Part shown: piece by piece, positions 35,575-46,386 of the stretch
How the letters are laid out: each line of letters starts with the position of its first letter
Position numbering within the stretch: position 1 is the stretch's first letter
NCBI GenBank assembly: GCA_029782215.1
Contig: JAKOVD010000066.1
Span: 1 to 64,000 of the forward strand
Direction: 5' to 3'
Length of the DNA: 64,000 bases
Source of the DNA: Chloroflexota bacterium
GTDB lineage: Bacteria > Chloroflexota > Anaerolineae > J102
Made by a program: the position numbers and the translations under genes
Notes under the pieces: model-generated
Databases searched by the model: none
Seen by the model: only the letters and a program-made list of their open reading frames with translations
What the model was told of the DNA's origin: nothing

Positions 35575-37308
35575 ATGTTAAGCGAACTGCGCGTCAAGGA
35601 TTTCGCCATCATCGATGACCTGCAGCTGCGGTTTCATCCCGGCTTCAGTGTCCTGACAGGCGAAACGGGCGCGGGCAAATCCATCATCATCGACGCCATC
35701 GAGCTGCTGTTGGGCACGCGCGCCAGCCAGGACGTGGTGCGCAGCGGCGCTGAGATCGCCAGCATTGAGGGCATGTTTGAGCTGCAGGGCGAGATCGGAG
35801 AGCGCATTCGCGCCAGGTTGGCCGCGGACGGCCTGGGCGAGGAAGAATCCCTCTTGATCCTGGCGCGGGAAGTGCGCCGCGGCGGCCGCAGCGTCGCCCG
35901 CGTCAACGGTCGCGCCGTGGCCCAGAATCTGTTGGCCGAGGTGGGGGGACAGCTCATCGACATCCACGGCCAGGGACAGCACCTGTCACTGCTGAACACG
36001 CGCTCACACCTGTTCCTGCTCGACGCTTATGCCGGCCTGGATCCGATGCGGGGCGAGCTGGCGCGCTGGGTCGCGGAGCTGCGGCAGGTGCGCGTTGAGC
36101 TGGACAGCCTGCGGCGTGACAGTCGTGAGCTGGCGCGCCGTGTTGACCTGCTCACCTATCAGGTGGAAGAGATCGCCGCCGCCGGTCTGCAGGCTGGTGA
36201 AGATGAAACCCTGGAGGGTGAGCGCCGCCGTCTGGCCAATGCTGAGATCCTGGCCGGCCAATCGGCAGCCATCTACCGCTTGCTCAGTGACGGCGACAAC
36301 GAGATGCCTTCAGCGGTTGACCAGGTGGGTGAGATCGCAGGCCGGCTGGAGAAGCTCAGCCGCGTGGATCCCGACCTGGGGGCGCTGCAGAACCAGGCCG
36401 CCGAAGCGCTCGATCGCTTGAGCGACCTGGCCCGTGCTCTGGCCGATTACAGCGAGAGCATTGCCTTTGACCCGGAGCGGCTGACCGAGGTAGAAGAGCG
36501 GCTGGATCTGATCTACCAGCTCAAGCGCAAGTACGGTGAGAGCATCGCCGAGATCATCGCCTACGGTCGTGAGGCGCAGGCTGAGTTGGAACGACTGTCT
36601 GGCAGTGAAACACGCACATCCGAACTCGAGGCCCATGAGACCCGGCTCCTTCACGTCATCGGCGAGCAGGCGGCCCGGCTTTCGGCCGCGCGGAGTGCCG
36701 CTTCGCAGGGTCTTGCGCAGACTATCGAGGTGGAGCTGGCCGATCTGCGGATGGGCGGCACCCGTTTCCAGGTCGAGATCGTGCAGCAGTCCGATCCCCA
36801 GGGATGCTTTGCCGGCGACCAGCGCCTGGCCTTTGACGGCACCGGCATCGACCGGGTGCAGTTCCTGGTGTCGGCGAACCCCGGCGAACCCCTCCGCCCC
36901 CTGGCCAGGGTGGCCAGCGGCGGCGAGACCGCCCGCCTGATGCTGGCCCTCAAAGAGGTGCTCTCACGTGCGGACGCCACGCCGACGCTCATCTTTGACG
37001 AGATCGACCAGGGTATCGGCGGTCGCGTGGGCACGATTGTCGGGCGCAAGCTGGCGGCGCTTGCCCGTGATCATCAGGTACTCTGTGTCACCCACCTGGC
37101 GCAGATTGCCGCCTATGGCGATTGTCACCTGGCGGTGCAGAAGCTGGTGGACGGCGACCGCACCGTGACGCGCCTCCATGAGCTGGCCGGTCCGCAACGC
37201 GTCCAGGAATTGGCCGCCATGCTGGGAACGTTGACCGAAGCGGGACGGCAATCGGCGGAGGAGCTTCTGGGAGAAGTGGATCAGTATCGCCAGACAGCAG
37301 AGGGATGA
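35575..37308 (+). CDS. recN: DNA repair ATPase RecN
   Basis: The 577-residue SMC-like protein has Walker A GETGAGKSIIIDAIELLLG near residues 23-41. Central coiled coils (about 165-385) follow, then signature VASGGETARLMLALK and Walker B LIFDEIDQGIGG. RecN binds DNA ends and helps RecA-dependent double-strand break repair. It closes the rightward nadK cluster. The ATG at 35575 gives the standard N-terminus MLSELRVKDFAIIDDL. Confidence 0.95.
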   Translation: MLSELRVKDFAIIDDLQLRFHPGFSVLTGETGAGKSIIIDAIELLLGTRASQDVVRSGAEIASIEGMFELQGEIGERIRARLAADGLGEEESLLILAREVRRGGRSVARVNGRAVAQNLLAEVGGQLIDIHGQGQHLSLLNTRSHLFLLDAYAGLDPMRGELARWVAELRQVRVELDSLRRDSRELARRVDLLTYQVEEIAAAGLQAGEDETLEGERRRLANAEILAGQSAAIYRLLSDGDNEMPSAVDQVGEIAGRLEKLSRVDPDLGALQNQAAEALDRLSDLARALADYSESIAFDPERLTEVEERLDLIYQLKRKYGESIAEIIAYGREAQAELERLSGSETRTSELEAHETRLLHVIGEQAARLSAARSAASQGLAQTIEVELADLRMGGTRFQVEIVQQSDPQGCFAGDQRLAFDGTGIDRVQFLVSANPGEPLRPLARVASGGETARLMLALKEVLSRADATPTLIFDEIDQGIGGRVGTIVGRKLAALARDHQVLCVTHLAQIAAYGDCHLAVQKLVDGDRTVTRLHELAGPQRVQELAAMLGTLTEAGRQSAEELLGEVDQYRQTAEG

Positions 37309-37340
37309 CGGCCAACGCGCAAGCAGGGACGGTGTGCGCG

Positions 37341-37371
37341 TTGCCATCTGGCAATCGTGCGGTGCTATAAT
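37341..37371 (+). promoter_or_regulatory. promoter with palindromic operator before the 68-residue gene
   Basis: TTGCCA (37341-37346) serves as -35 and is also the left arm of a perfect palindrome TTGCCA-TC-TGGCAA (37341-37354). Consensus TATAAT follows at 37366-37371, 19 bp after the -35 box. The long spacer plus a dyad over the -35 suggests a regulated promoter, possibly needing an activator. The regulator is not identified. Confidence 0.6.
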
Positions 37372-37435
37372 CGGCATAAAGACGGCGTTCACGCTGCAAG
37401 CTATTCATTCTCTCCTGTAATTCTGTGAGGCCGAG

Positions 37436-37642
37436 ATGACTCAACAGATGTTGTGGACCACACTCTATGTTGACAGTATTGACCGTCGGGATTGGATCGC
37501 ACGTGCGACCAGGGCGCTGTCGATCAATGGGGTTGACAAGATCATTCCCGATGCGCACAGCGGGCAGGTACGGGTTCGCTACAATCCGGATACGGTGACA
37601 TCCTTCCAGCTCAGCGCGCACCTGCGCGCCTCCGGCCTGTAG
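37436..37642 (+). CDS. small HMA-like protein lacking the metal-binding cysteines
   Basis: The 68-residue protein has alternating strands and helices consistent with the ferredoxin-like fold of heavy-metal-associated (HMA) domains: TLYVDSIDRRDWIARATRAL, DKIIPD, GQVRVRYNPDTVTSFQLSAHL. It has no cysteine at all, so the CxxC metal site is missing and copper transport is unlikely. It has its own promoter and palindrome, a GTGAGG ribosome site and a terminator, which makes it a monocistronic unit. The function is unknown. Confidence 0.62.
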   Translation: MTQQMLWTTLYVDSIDRRDWIARATRALSINGVDKIIPDAHSGQVRVRYNPDTVTSFQLSAHLRASGL

Positions 37643-37668
37643 CGCCGTCTGGGCTTGCCTGAGGGACC

Positions 37669-37703
37669 AGCGCCGCCTGTGGATAGGGCGGCGCTTTCGT
37701 TGT
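37669..37703 (+). terminator. terminator of the 68-residue gene
   Basis: AGCGCCGCC (37669-37677) and GGCGGCGCT (37687-37695) form a perfect 9-bp stem with a 9-base loop, followed by TTTCGTTGT. Confidence 0.7.
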
Positions 37704-37789
37704 CTGCGCCCGGCTCTGAAACCCACAGGGGCGTCCGTTCGTAATGCCCATCAGAAACACATGCAGCCATCCCTTGAGGAGTCCGTGCC

Positions 37790-38062
37790 ATGACAACGAA
37801 GCGTCTCTACCGTCCCCGCAACGATCGCATGATCGCCGGCGTTTGCGCCGGGATCGGCAACTATCTAAACATCGATCCGACCCTCATCCGGCTGGGTCTC
37901 CTATTGCTCGCCATCTGGGGCGGCGGCGGCATTCTTGCCTACATCATCGCCTGGGTCGTGATCCCCGAGGAACCCTTGCCATCGCCCACGAGCGATCTGA
38001 TGATGCCGGGCCAGGCGCCCATGCCGCCCTCCGCGCCGCAGCCGCCGGCTGACCAGGCGTAG
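37790..38062 (+). CDS. PspC domain protein
   Basis: The 90-residue protein has the PspC pattern: KRLYRPRNDRMIAGVCAGIG followed by YLNIDPTLIRLGLLLLAIWG and a membrane helix ending IIAWVVIPEEP. PspC-type proteins sense membrane stress; most stand-alone copies in Chloroflexota lack PspA/B partners, as here. A TTGAGGAG ribosome site precedes the ATG at 37790. The C-terminus is a short Pro/Met-rich tail. Confidence 0.87.
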   Translation: MTTKRLYRPRNDRMIAGVCAGIGNYLNIDPTLIRLGLLLLAIWGGGGILAYIIAWVVIPEEPLPSPTSDLMMPGQAPMPPSAPQPPADQA

Positions 38063-38113
38063 GATCTGGCCAACCACGCTCCCTTCCTGGCGGGGCAAGT
38101 GCATTGAGGATAG

Positions 38114-38149
38114 CGAGGACCGCCTCTCGTTCCGGGACGGCGGTCCTCG
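38114..38149 (+). terminator. hairpin after the PspC gene
   Basis: CGAGGACCGCC (38114-38124) pairs perfectly with GGCGGTCCTCG (38139-38149), an 11-bp stem with a 14-base loop. There is no U-run, but its place just after the stop suggests termination. Confidence 0.55.
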
Positions 38150-38171
38150 TCGCGTGAGAGCGGGTCTGTGC

Positions 38172-38200
38172 TTGGTCGCCGCTGTGGCCTTTGCTACACT
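38172..38200 (+). promoter_or_regulatory. promoter of the alpha/beta hydrolase gene
   Basis: TTGGTC (38172-38177), a 17-bp spacer and TACACT (38195-38200) lie 50 bases before the ATG at 38250. Confidence 0.6.
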
Positions 38201-38249
38201 GCTGGCGCTACCTTAGCGCCAGGTTTTTGCCCGCAAGGGGAGAATCACC

Positions 38250-39029
38250 ATGTCCTACGCACCTGTTCAGAACCAGCGACTGCACTACAGCGAACATCGA
38301 GATGACCTGGCGCAGCAGCGCCCTCCCCTGGTTTTGGTGCATGGCGCCGGCATGAGCCTGATGAGCTGGCCTCCCGGCCTCCGGCGGCTGGCGAACCATG
38401 ACGTCTACGCCCTTGATCTTCCCGGCCACGGGCGCTCCCAGGGACCCGGCCGCGACAGCATCGGCGGCTACGTGGAGGTCTTGTCCTCCTGGGCGGCGAT
38501 GCTCAAGCTCCCGCCTTTTGTGCTGGCAGGTCATTCGATGGGAGGGGCGATCGCCCTGCAGTTTGCCCTACGCTATCCGCAACACCTGTGTGGGCTCGTT
38601 CTGGCTGCGACCGGCGCTCGCCTGCGTGTGGCGCCCGCCATTCTCGACAACGTGCGCACGCAGCCATCGCTGGTGGCGGCGCAGCTCGTCGAGTGGGTGC
38701 ATGGGCCCAGGGCCACCCCAGAGCAAAAACGTCACTATCTGCGACACCTGCAGACCGTCGACCTCGACGTCTTCTATGGCGACTGGGTCGCCTGCAATGC
38801 TTTCGATGTGCGCGAGAGCCTGCCCGATTGCCAGACCCCCGCACTCGTCCTGGCCGGCACGCGGGATGTCATGACCCCCCCTGCCGGTGCGACCTATCTC
38901 GCCGAACAACTCCCCAACGCCGACCTGAAGTGGTTCGAGGGCGCCGGACACATGCTCATGATCGAGCAGCCAGAGCAGGTGACCGCAACGATTGCCGGGT
39001 TCATGGATCAACGGCGGGGCAACTCATAG
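38250..39029 (+). CDS. alpha/beta hydrolase
   Basis: The 259-residue alpha/beta-hydrolase has oxyanion block LVLVHGAGMS, nucleophile Ser in GHSMGGAIA, acid Asp in GTRDVMTPP and base His in GAGHMLMIEQP. This is a complete triad in standard order. It has no signal peptide. The substrate is unknown; the closest families by motif style are the epoxide-hydrolase/esterase and MenH-type groups. The gene is monocistronic with its own promoter, and a heptamer repeat array lies just after its stop (39065-39099). Confidence 0.87.
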   Translation: MSYAPVQNQRLHYSEHRDDLAQQRPPLVLVHGAGMSLMSWPPGLRRLANHDVYALDLPGHGRSQGPGRDSIGGYVEVLSSWAAMLKLPPFVLAGHSMGGAIALQFALRYPQHLCGLVLAATGARLRVAPAILDNVRTQPSLVAAQLVEWVHGPRATPEQKRHYLRHLQTVDLDVFYGDWVACNAFDVRESLPDCQTPALVLAGTRDVMTPPAGATYLAEQLPNADLKWFEGAGHMLMIEQPEQVTATIAGFMDQRRGNS

Positions 39030-39064
39030 AAATTCGATGGCTATCTGCACGCGGCGTTCGACGG

Positions 39065-39099
39065 TCTGACGACTGCCGTCTGACGCCTGACGGCTGAGA
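39065..39099. repeat. heptanucleotide array (5 units)
   Basis: Five 7-base units in phase: TCTGACG, ACTGCCG, TCTGACG, CCTGACG, GCTGAGA. They share a CTGACG-like core with the array at 56764 and lie between the hydrolase gene and the marR promoter. Confidence 0.6.
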
Positions 39100-39127
39100 T
39101 TGTAAGCTGATTGCAAGGTTGGGGGTA

Positions 39128-39156
39128 TTGAGAAAATGTTATGTGGGTCATAAAAT
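39128..39156 (+). promoter_or_regulatory. promoter of the marR-type gene
   Basis: TTGAGA (39128-39133), a 17-bp spacer and TAAAAT (39151-39156) sit in an AT-rich island upstream of the regulator gene. The leader to the ATG at 39269 is about 105 bases, long enough to hold an autoregulatory site, though no clear palindrome was seen. Confidence 0.6.
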
Positions 39157-39268
39157 TTGGAGTGGAAATCTTCGTCGATGTTCTTAGTTGCGTCGCCTGC
39201 AAAACCTGCCCGAGACGGCTAAGAGCAGGCTAGTCGACTTCGTCTGCACGAGCAAAGGGTTGGTACCT

Positions 39269-39796
39269 ATGTTCTCTGGCAATATTCGCGGCCAAACGCC
39301 CCCTCATTCCGGTCTTCACCAGCCCTCTGGTAGTCGCCTGGCTGCCGAACGGCAGGCGCTGCGCCACAAGCTGATGCAGCTTAACTGGCTCCAGCACCGC
39401 CGGTTCGCCCAGGACCTGGCGGACCTGGACATCACGGTGCCGCAGTTCTACACCCTGAACGCCCTGGTCGAGCTGGGCGGCTCCAGCACCATGGGCGTGC
39501 TGTCCCGGCAGGTGATGCAGGTCTCGGCCACCATGACCGGCATCATCGATCGCCTGGTGCGCGATGGCCTGGTCCAGCGTTCACGCAGCGACGAGGACCG
39601 CCGCTCCGTGCATGTCGAGATCACGCCGGCGGGCCGGCAGTTGGTGACCCAGGCCTGGGAGCGGGCGTTCGGCGGCATGGAAGATGCCCTGAGCGATATG
39701 TCACAGGCGGAATTGCATCGCGCACAATCCGTGCTCGATGCCCTGGTGACGATGATGGAAGGCGCCCAAACCTCCGATCCCCCCGCGACGACCTGA
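39269..39796 (+). CDS. MarR family transcriptional regulator
   Basis: The 175-residue protein from ATG 39269 (MFSGNIRGQT) has a disordered N-terminus and a winged-helix core: TVPQFYTLNALVELGGSSTM, LSRQVMQVSATMTGIIDRLV (recognition helix), then wing VQRSRSDEDRRSVHVEITPAG. The DxRxxxxxxT/G wing signature of MarR is present. It probably represses its own gene or a neighbour in response to a small ligand. The frame runs upstream to 39188, but an AAAGGG ribosome site favours 39269. The neighbour downstream, rdgB, is convergent, so the target genes are not obvious from context. Confidence 0.87.
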   Translation: MFSGNIRGQTPPHSGLHQPSGSRLAAERQALRHKLMQLNWLQHRRFAQDLADLDITVPQFYTLNALVELGGSSTMGVLSRQVMQVSATMTGIIDRLVRDGLVQRSRSDEDRRSVHVEITPAGRQLVTQAWERAFGGMEDALSDMSQAELHRAQSVLDALVTMMEGAQTSDPPATT

Positions 39797-39817
39797 TTAT
39801 CTCCCTCCCTCTGTGAG

Positions 39818-39862
39818 CCATGACGGTGCTTCTGGACCCAGGAGCGCCGTCATGGTGTTCTT
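39818..39862. terminator. terminator between convergent marR and rdgB
   Basis: CCATGACGGTGCT (39818-39830) pairs with AGCGCCGTCATGG (39843-39855), 13 bp with one G-U, loop of 12. TGTTCTT follows on the plus strand. Confidence 0.72.
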
Positions 39863-39876
39863 GGCGTCTGTGCGTC

Positions 39877-40497
39877 TCACTGGCTGGCGCTTGCCAGCCA
39901 CTGCTCCAGGAGCACTCGTGCCTGTCTTGCCGCTCTTCCGCGGTGGCTGATGGTGTGTTTCTCATCAGGGGTGAGTTGGGCGTAAGTCAGCCCGGTCTCG
40001 GGGAGATAGAAGACCGGGTCATAGCCGAAACCGCCGGACCCGGCAGGCCGGTCGGCTATCACGCCTGGACAGGAGCCGCTTGCCGTAAGGGCCCGGCCGT
40101 CGGGCCAGGCTAGGGCCACCACGCAGCGGAACATCGCCGTCCGTTTCTCGATGGGGACGCCCTTGAGCCGGTCCAGCAGGATACGCACCCGATCCTCATC
40201 GGTTGCCTCGGGTCCGGCATGGCGCGCCGAGGCGATCCCCGGCCATCCGTCCAGATAGTCCACCTCCAGCCCGCTGTCGTCAGCCCAGGTGAGCAGGCCC
40301 GTGGCGTGCGCGTAGGCGCTGGCCTTCAGGATGGCGTTGGCCTCGAAGGTGTCGCCATCCTCGTCGGCCTCGAACGTGATACCCTCGGCATCCAGCCAGG
40401 TGACCTCGACGGGCAGGTCGGCCAGCAGCTCCCGATACTCTCTTGCTTTGCCGGGATTGTGTGTTGCCACCAGCAGTCTGATCTTCGGTTGCGTCAA
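39877..40497 (-). CDS. rdgB: XTP/dITP diphosphatase (RdgB/HAM1)
   Basis: The 206-residue nucleotide pyrophosphatase has the N-terminal substrate motif ATHNPGKAREYRELL, catalytic-site ADDSGLEVDYL and C-terminal GYDPVFYLPETG. It removes deaminated purine triphosphates (ITP, XTP, dITP) from the pool and so prevents mutation. The gene is divergent from prs, fitting a nucleotide-metabolism pair. It ends in the shared terminator at 39818-39862. Confidence 0.95.
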   Translation of the reverse strand: MTQPKIRLLVATHNPGKAREYRELLADLPVEVTWLDAEGITFEADEDGDTFEANAILKASAYAHATGLLTWADDSGLEVDYLDGWPGIASARHAGPEATDEDRVRILLDRLKGVPIEKRTAMFRCVVALAWPDGRALTASGSCPGVIADRPAGSGGFGYDPVFYLPETGLTYAQLTPDEKHTISHRGRAARQARVLLEQWLASASQ

Positions 40498-40527
40498 AAA
40501 ATCCTCCAGGCTGAACGCGTTTCAGGT

Positions 40528-40557
40528 TTGGGCAGGGCACGAATCGTACCATATAAT
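40528..40557 (+). promoter_or_regulatory. promoter of prs
   Basis: TTGGGC (40528-40533), an 18-bp spacer and TATAAT (40552-40557) lie 49 bases before the prs ATG. Confidence 0.7.
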
Positions 40558-40606
40558 GATCGCTTGGCCAATGCCTTTGCGGATGTGCCAGTGGACATAA
40601 GTTATC

Positions 40607-41560
40607 ATGTCGTACAATCGTCACGCACTGCGAATTTTCTCTGGTTCTGCGAATCGCTCCCTCGCCGAAGAGGTTGCGCTCGATCTGAACATCCCCCTGG
40701 GACGGTGCACAACGCTTCAACTGCCTGATTCGGAGATTCACGTTTCCGTCGACGAATTGGTGCGTGATGACGATGTGTTCTTCATCCAGCCCTGTTCGCA
40801 CCCGGTGAATGACCACTTGATGGAACTGCTGCTTTACGTCGACGCCTTTCGGCGGGCGTCCGCGCACACGATCAACGTCGTCGTTCCCTACTTTCCCTAT
40901 GCGCGCCAGGAACGCATGGCTCACGGGCGGGAGGCCATCAGCGCTCGGGCCGTCGCCACGATGCTGGAGACGATGCGGGCGTCCCGTGTGATCTACGTGG
41001 ACATCCACGCCGAGGCCACACAGGGGTTCTTCACCATTCCGGTCGATCCGCTGTCTGCCATGACGGTTTTCGCGGCCTACTTCCGCGAGCTGAATCTGAC
41101 GGATCCGGTCGTGGTCGCCCCTGACGTGGGGCGCGCGAAGCTTGCCGGCCGCTTCGCCCAGCTTCTCGGGCTGGACCTGGTGCTTATGCACAAGCGCCGG
41201 CTGACCCCGGAGATCGTGGAGACCGTCGCCATCGGCGATATCGAAGGCAGGACCCCCGTGGTGTTCGATGACATCATCGCCGGCGGCAGTGTGCTCAAGC
41301 AGGTTGACGCGCTCGTGGACAAGGGCGCCCGGCCTGAGATCTACCTGGCCATTACCCATCCGGTGCTGTTGCCCAGCGCTCTCCCCTACCTGGATGCGCC
41401 TCATATCCGGCAGCTTGTGGTGACCAACACCATTGCTTTGCCGGAGGAGAAGCACCATCCCAAGCTCAAAGTCCTGTCCGTCGCGCCCCTCCTGGCCGAG
41501 GCCATCTCGCGCATCCACGGCGGCGAATCGATGGGACCCCTGCTCAAACACCTCAGCTAA
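40607..41560 (+). CDS. prs: ribose-phosphate pyrophosphokinase
   Basis: The 317-residue PRPP synthetase has [15 protein letters not shown], the [14 protein letters not shown]-loop block, a [11 protein letters not shown] segment and the PRPP-binding [13 protein letters not shown]. It makes PRPP from ribose-5-phosphate and ATP for nucleotide, His and Trp synthesis. Two blocks differ slightly from the usual class I sequence (DLHADQIQGFF and DDxxDTAGT), so it may be a divergent paralogue; catalytic acids are kept. It shares an intergenic region with divergent rdgB. Confidence 0.92.
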   Translation: MSYNRHALRIFSGSANRSLAEEVALDLNIPLGRCTTLQLPDSEIHVSVDELVRDDDVFFIQPCSHPVNDHLMELLLYVDAFRRASAHTINVVVPYFPYARQERMAHGREAISARAVATMLETMRASRVIYVDIHAEATQGFFTIPVDPLSAMTVFAAYFRELNLTDPVVVAPDVGRAKLAGRFAQLLGLDLVLMHKRRLTPEIVETVAIGDIEGRTPVVFDDIIAGGSVLKQVDALVDKGARPEIYLAITHPVLLPSALPYLDAPHIRQLVVTNTIALPEEKHHPKLKVLSVAPLLAEAISRIHGGESMGPLLKHLS

Positions 41561-41622
41561 TCCTGAGCGGCTGGTGCTGCCTTTTCTGCCCCAGCACGCC
41601 AACCTTGCGGAGTTACTTTCAA

Positions 41623-42051
41623 ATGCTACGGCGCGAACGTCGTCCTGAACCCGACAGAATCGAAGTCACCATCGGTATGCATGCCACCCTGCGCGGCGAG
41701 ATCAAGTGCGAGGGAACGGTGCGAATCGATGGCATTGTCGAAGAAGGCAGGATCGAAACGCTGGGCAATATCATTATCGGACCCGAAGCACGCGTTCTGG
41801 CGGACGTTAAGGCCGACACGGTTTCGGTGTCCGGCGCCTACAAGGGCACTCTCGATGCAAACCGCGTCGAGCTGTTGGAAGGGGGGCGTATGTGGGGTGT
41901 GATCCGGGTGGTTTCCTTCCTGCTTGATGAAGGCGCCTATCTGCACGGCGAGCTTGTGATGCAGGGTGAGGGCACAGAGCCCGCAGAACCCTGGGAAACG
42001 CCCGAGTCGACTGATCCGGCGGCGAAGCCGCCGCCTGCCAAAGCCAAATAG
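41623..42051 (+). CDS. bactofilin (polymer-forming cytoskeletal protein)
   Basis: The 142-residue protein from ATG 41623 (MLRRERRPEP, GCGGAG ribosome site) has a bactofilin beta-helix core: IGMHATLRGEIKCEGTVRID, IVEEGRIETLGNIIIGPEAR, VKADTVSVSGAYKGTLDANR. Repeating Gly/Ile positions form the triangular helix. Bactofilins self-assemble into filaments that guide wall synthesis or polarity. The short charged N-terminus and Pro-rich tail are typical. It lies 62 bases after prs. A TTG at 41605 in the same frame is less likely. Confidence 0.88.
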   Translation: MLRRERRPEPDRIEVTIGMHATLRGEIKCEGTVRIDGIVEEGRIETLGNIIIGPEARVLADVKADTVSVSGAYKGTLDANRVELLEGGRMWGVIRVVSFLLDEGAYLHGELVMQGEGTEPAEPWETPESTDPAAKPPPAKAK

Positions 42052-42109
42052 CGGCGCTAGCCGCCGCCGGTCGGCTCCCGGGATGCCTGCGGCGCTGCTC
42101 GTCTTTTGT

Positions 42110-43498
42110 CTAGCGCACCAGCCCGGCCTCAATGGCCTGGGCCAGTGAGCGCGCCTGGATGATCTGCAGGCCCTCGGGCAGCGTGTCAGCTGCAGCCCGC
42201 CGCTTGGGCAAGGGGGGGATGATGGCCTGCGTGAAACCTAACTGTTGGGCTTCCCCAAGCCGTCGCGCCAACTGGCTGACCGAGCGCAGCTCGCCGCTGA
42301 GGCCGATTTCGCCAATGGCCACCAGGTCAGCGGCAACCGGCCGGTTATGGACGCTGGAGGCGATGGCCAGGGCGATGGCCAGGTCGCTGGCTGGTTCGGC
42401 GATCTTGAGGCCGCCGATGACGTTCACAAACACGTCCTGATCGGCCAGCCGCAGGCCCACGCGCTTGGACAGAACGGCTGTGACCAGGAGCAGGCGGGTC
42501 ATGTCCACGCCATTGGCCGTGCGTCGCGGCTGCGGAAACGATGTCGTCGATGCCAGCGCCTGCACTTCCACCAGCAGGGGGCGTGTGCCCTCCATAGGCA
42601 CGGCAATGGCGCTGCCGGAAGCATTGGGCAGCCTTTCGGCCAGGAACACCTGCGAGGGATTGGCCACCTCGGCCATGCCCTCGGCGTTCATCTCGAAGAC
42701 ACCTACCTCATTGGTCGAGCCAAAGCGATTCTTGACCGAGCGCAGCAGCCGGTAGCTGTGGAAGCGATCGCCTTCCAGGTAGAGCACGGTGTCGACCATG
42801 TGCTCAAGCACCCGCGGCCCGGCGATGATCCCTTCCTTGGTCACATGTCCGACCAGGAACAAGGGGATATTGGAGGACTTGGCCATGCGCAGCAGCGCCG
42901 CTGCGCTCTCGCGCACCTGGGTGATGCTGCCGGCGCTGCTCTGAACGGCATCGAGCTGTACGGCCTGAATGGAGTCGACGATGATCAGACCGGGCTGGAG
43001 CTGCTCTGCCTGGGCAAGGACATTGTCCACGTTGACGTCTGCCAGCAGATAGAGGTAGGGTGAGTTCAACCCCAGGCGCAGGGCCCTGCGCTTGATCTGA
43101 TGGGCCGATTCCTCGCCGCTGACGTAGAGCACCTTGCGCCCTCCCGCCGCCACGGCTGCCGCCACCTGGATGAGCAGGGTGCTCTTGCCGATACCGGGGT
43201 CGCCGCTGATGAGCACGCCACTGCCGGGGACGATTCCCCCTCCCAGCACCCGCATCAGCTCGTTCATGGGCAGGGGAATGCGTTCGCCGCTGTCCAGGGG
43301 AATGTCCGGCAGGGCCAGGGCCACCGTCGAGCTGGAAGGCAGCAGGCTGCGATCACCCTTGGGCGACGCCTGCTCGATCTGCTCCTCGAGGGTGTTCCAT
43401 TCCCCGCACTTGGGGCAGCGCCCGGCCCACTTGGCCTGGCTGTGCCCGCATTGCTGGCAGACGTATTGGACGTGGACTTTGGGTGGCATGGGCGTCAC
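42110..43498 (-). CDS. radA: DNA repair protein RadA (Sms)
   Basis: The 462-residue protein has an N-terminal zinc finger (VCQQCGHSQAKWAG with CPKCGEW). A RecA-like ATPase follows with Walker A SGDPGIGKSTL, and the RadA-specific KNRFGSTNEVG motif near residue 258. The C-terminal Lon-like domain contains VRPLLVEVQALAS-like and GLKIAEPASDLA blocks (the first reads TRPLLVEVQA here). RadA drives branch migration in recombination. Start is at 43498 or Met4 at 43489. It is leftward, downstream of clpC but behind that gene's terminator. Confidence 0.95.
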   Translation of the reverse strand: MTPMPPKVHVQYVCQQCGHSQAKWAGRCPKCGEWNTLEEQIEQASPKGDRSLLPSSSTVALALPDIPLDSGERIPLPMNELMRVLGGGIVPGSGVLISGDPGIGKSTLLIQVAAAVAAGGRKVLYVSGEESAHQIKRRALRLGLNSPYLYLLADVNVDNVLAQAEQLQPGLIIVDSIQAVQLDAVQSSAGSITQVRESAAALLRMAKSSNIPLFLVGHVTKEGIIAGPRVLEHMVDTVLYLEGDRFHSYRLLRSVKNRFGSTNEVGVFEMNAEGMAEVANPSQVFLAERLPNASGSAIAVPMEGTRPLLVEVQALASTTSFPQPRRTANGVDMTRLLLVTAVLSKRVGLRLADQDVFVNVIGGLKIAEPASDLAIALAIASSVHNRPVAADLVAIGEIGLSGELRSVSQLARRLGEAQQLGFTQAIIPPLPKRRAAADTLPEGLQIIQARSLAQAIEAGLVR

Positions 43499-43622
43499 GC
43501 GAAACAGGGCAACATCAGGATTAGCTCATTTGTTCGATCTTGCCTTTCATTGTAGCCAGCCGGGGCGGCGACGTCAAAAGGCGCCGAGCGTGCTTCACCG
43601 TGTTGGAGAACGGTTCCGGCGC

Positions 43623-43660
43623 AAAAAGAACGCCGGTCCCACAGCGGGATCGGCGTTCTT
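43623..43660 (-). terminator. intrinsic terminator of clpC
   Basis: The perfect-looking stem of 15 bp (43626-43640 with 43646-43660, one G-U) has an ACAGC loop. On the minus strand it is followed by TTCTTTTT. It lies 20 bases beyond the clpC stop and separates clpC from radA. Confidence 0.93.
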
Positions 43661-43680
43661 GGCTGGACATTGGGTTGGGA

Positions 43681-46179
<2,499 letters not shown>

Positions 46180-46232
46180 TGCTGTGTTCCTCGGGGTTGA
46201 GAAGCGGATTGCCGGCTGAGCGATCCCTGCCG

Positions 46233-46263
46233 ATTATAGCAAACAGGGATGGGCAACCAGTAA
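46233..46263 (-). promoter_or_regulatory. putative clpC promoter
   Basis: TATAAT on the minus strand (46238-46233) with TTACTG (46263-46258) about 19 bp upstream. The -10 is consensus, the -35 is weak. No CtsR or CIRCE-type operator was seen. Confidence 0.5.
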
Positions 46264-46308
46264 CGCCTGTTCCGGTCTGGCCCATTCCCACGGCGTCGAG
46301 CCACGGGC

Positions 46309-46354
46309 AAAAAGAAAGGGGGCCAGCCCATCTCATTAGACGGTGCCAGCCCCC
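46309..46354 (-). terminator. intrinsic terminator of rpsA
   Basis: On the minus strand GGGGGCTGGC (46354-46345) pairs with GCTGGCCCCC (46327-46318) with two G-U, and TTTCTTTTT follows. It lies between rpsA and clpC. Confidence 0.85.
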
Positions 46355-46386
46355 CAACTATTACGGGGTTAACAGCGTTGGGTCGC

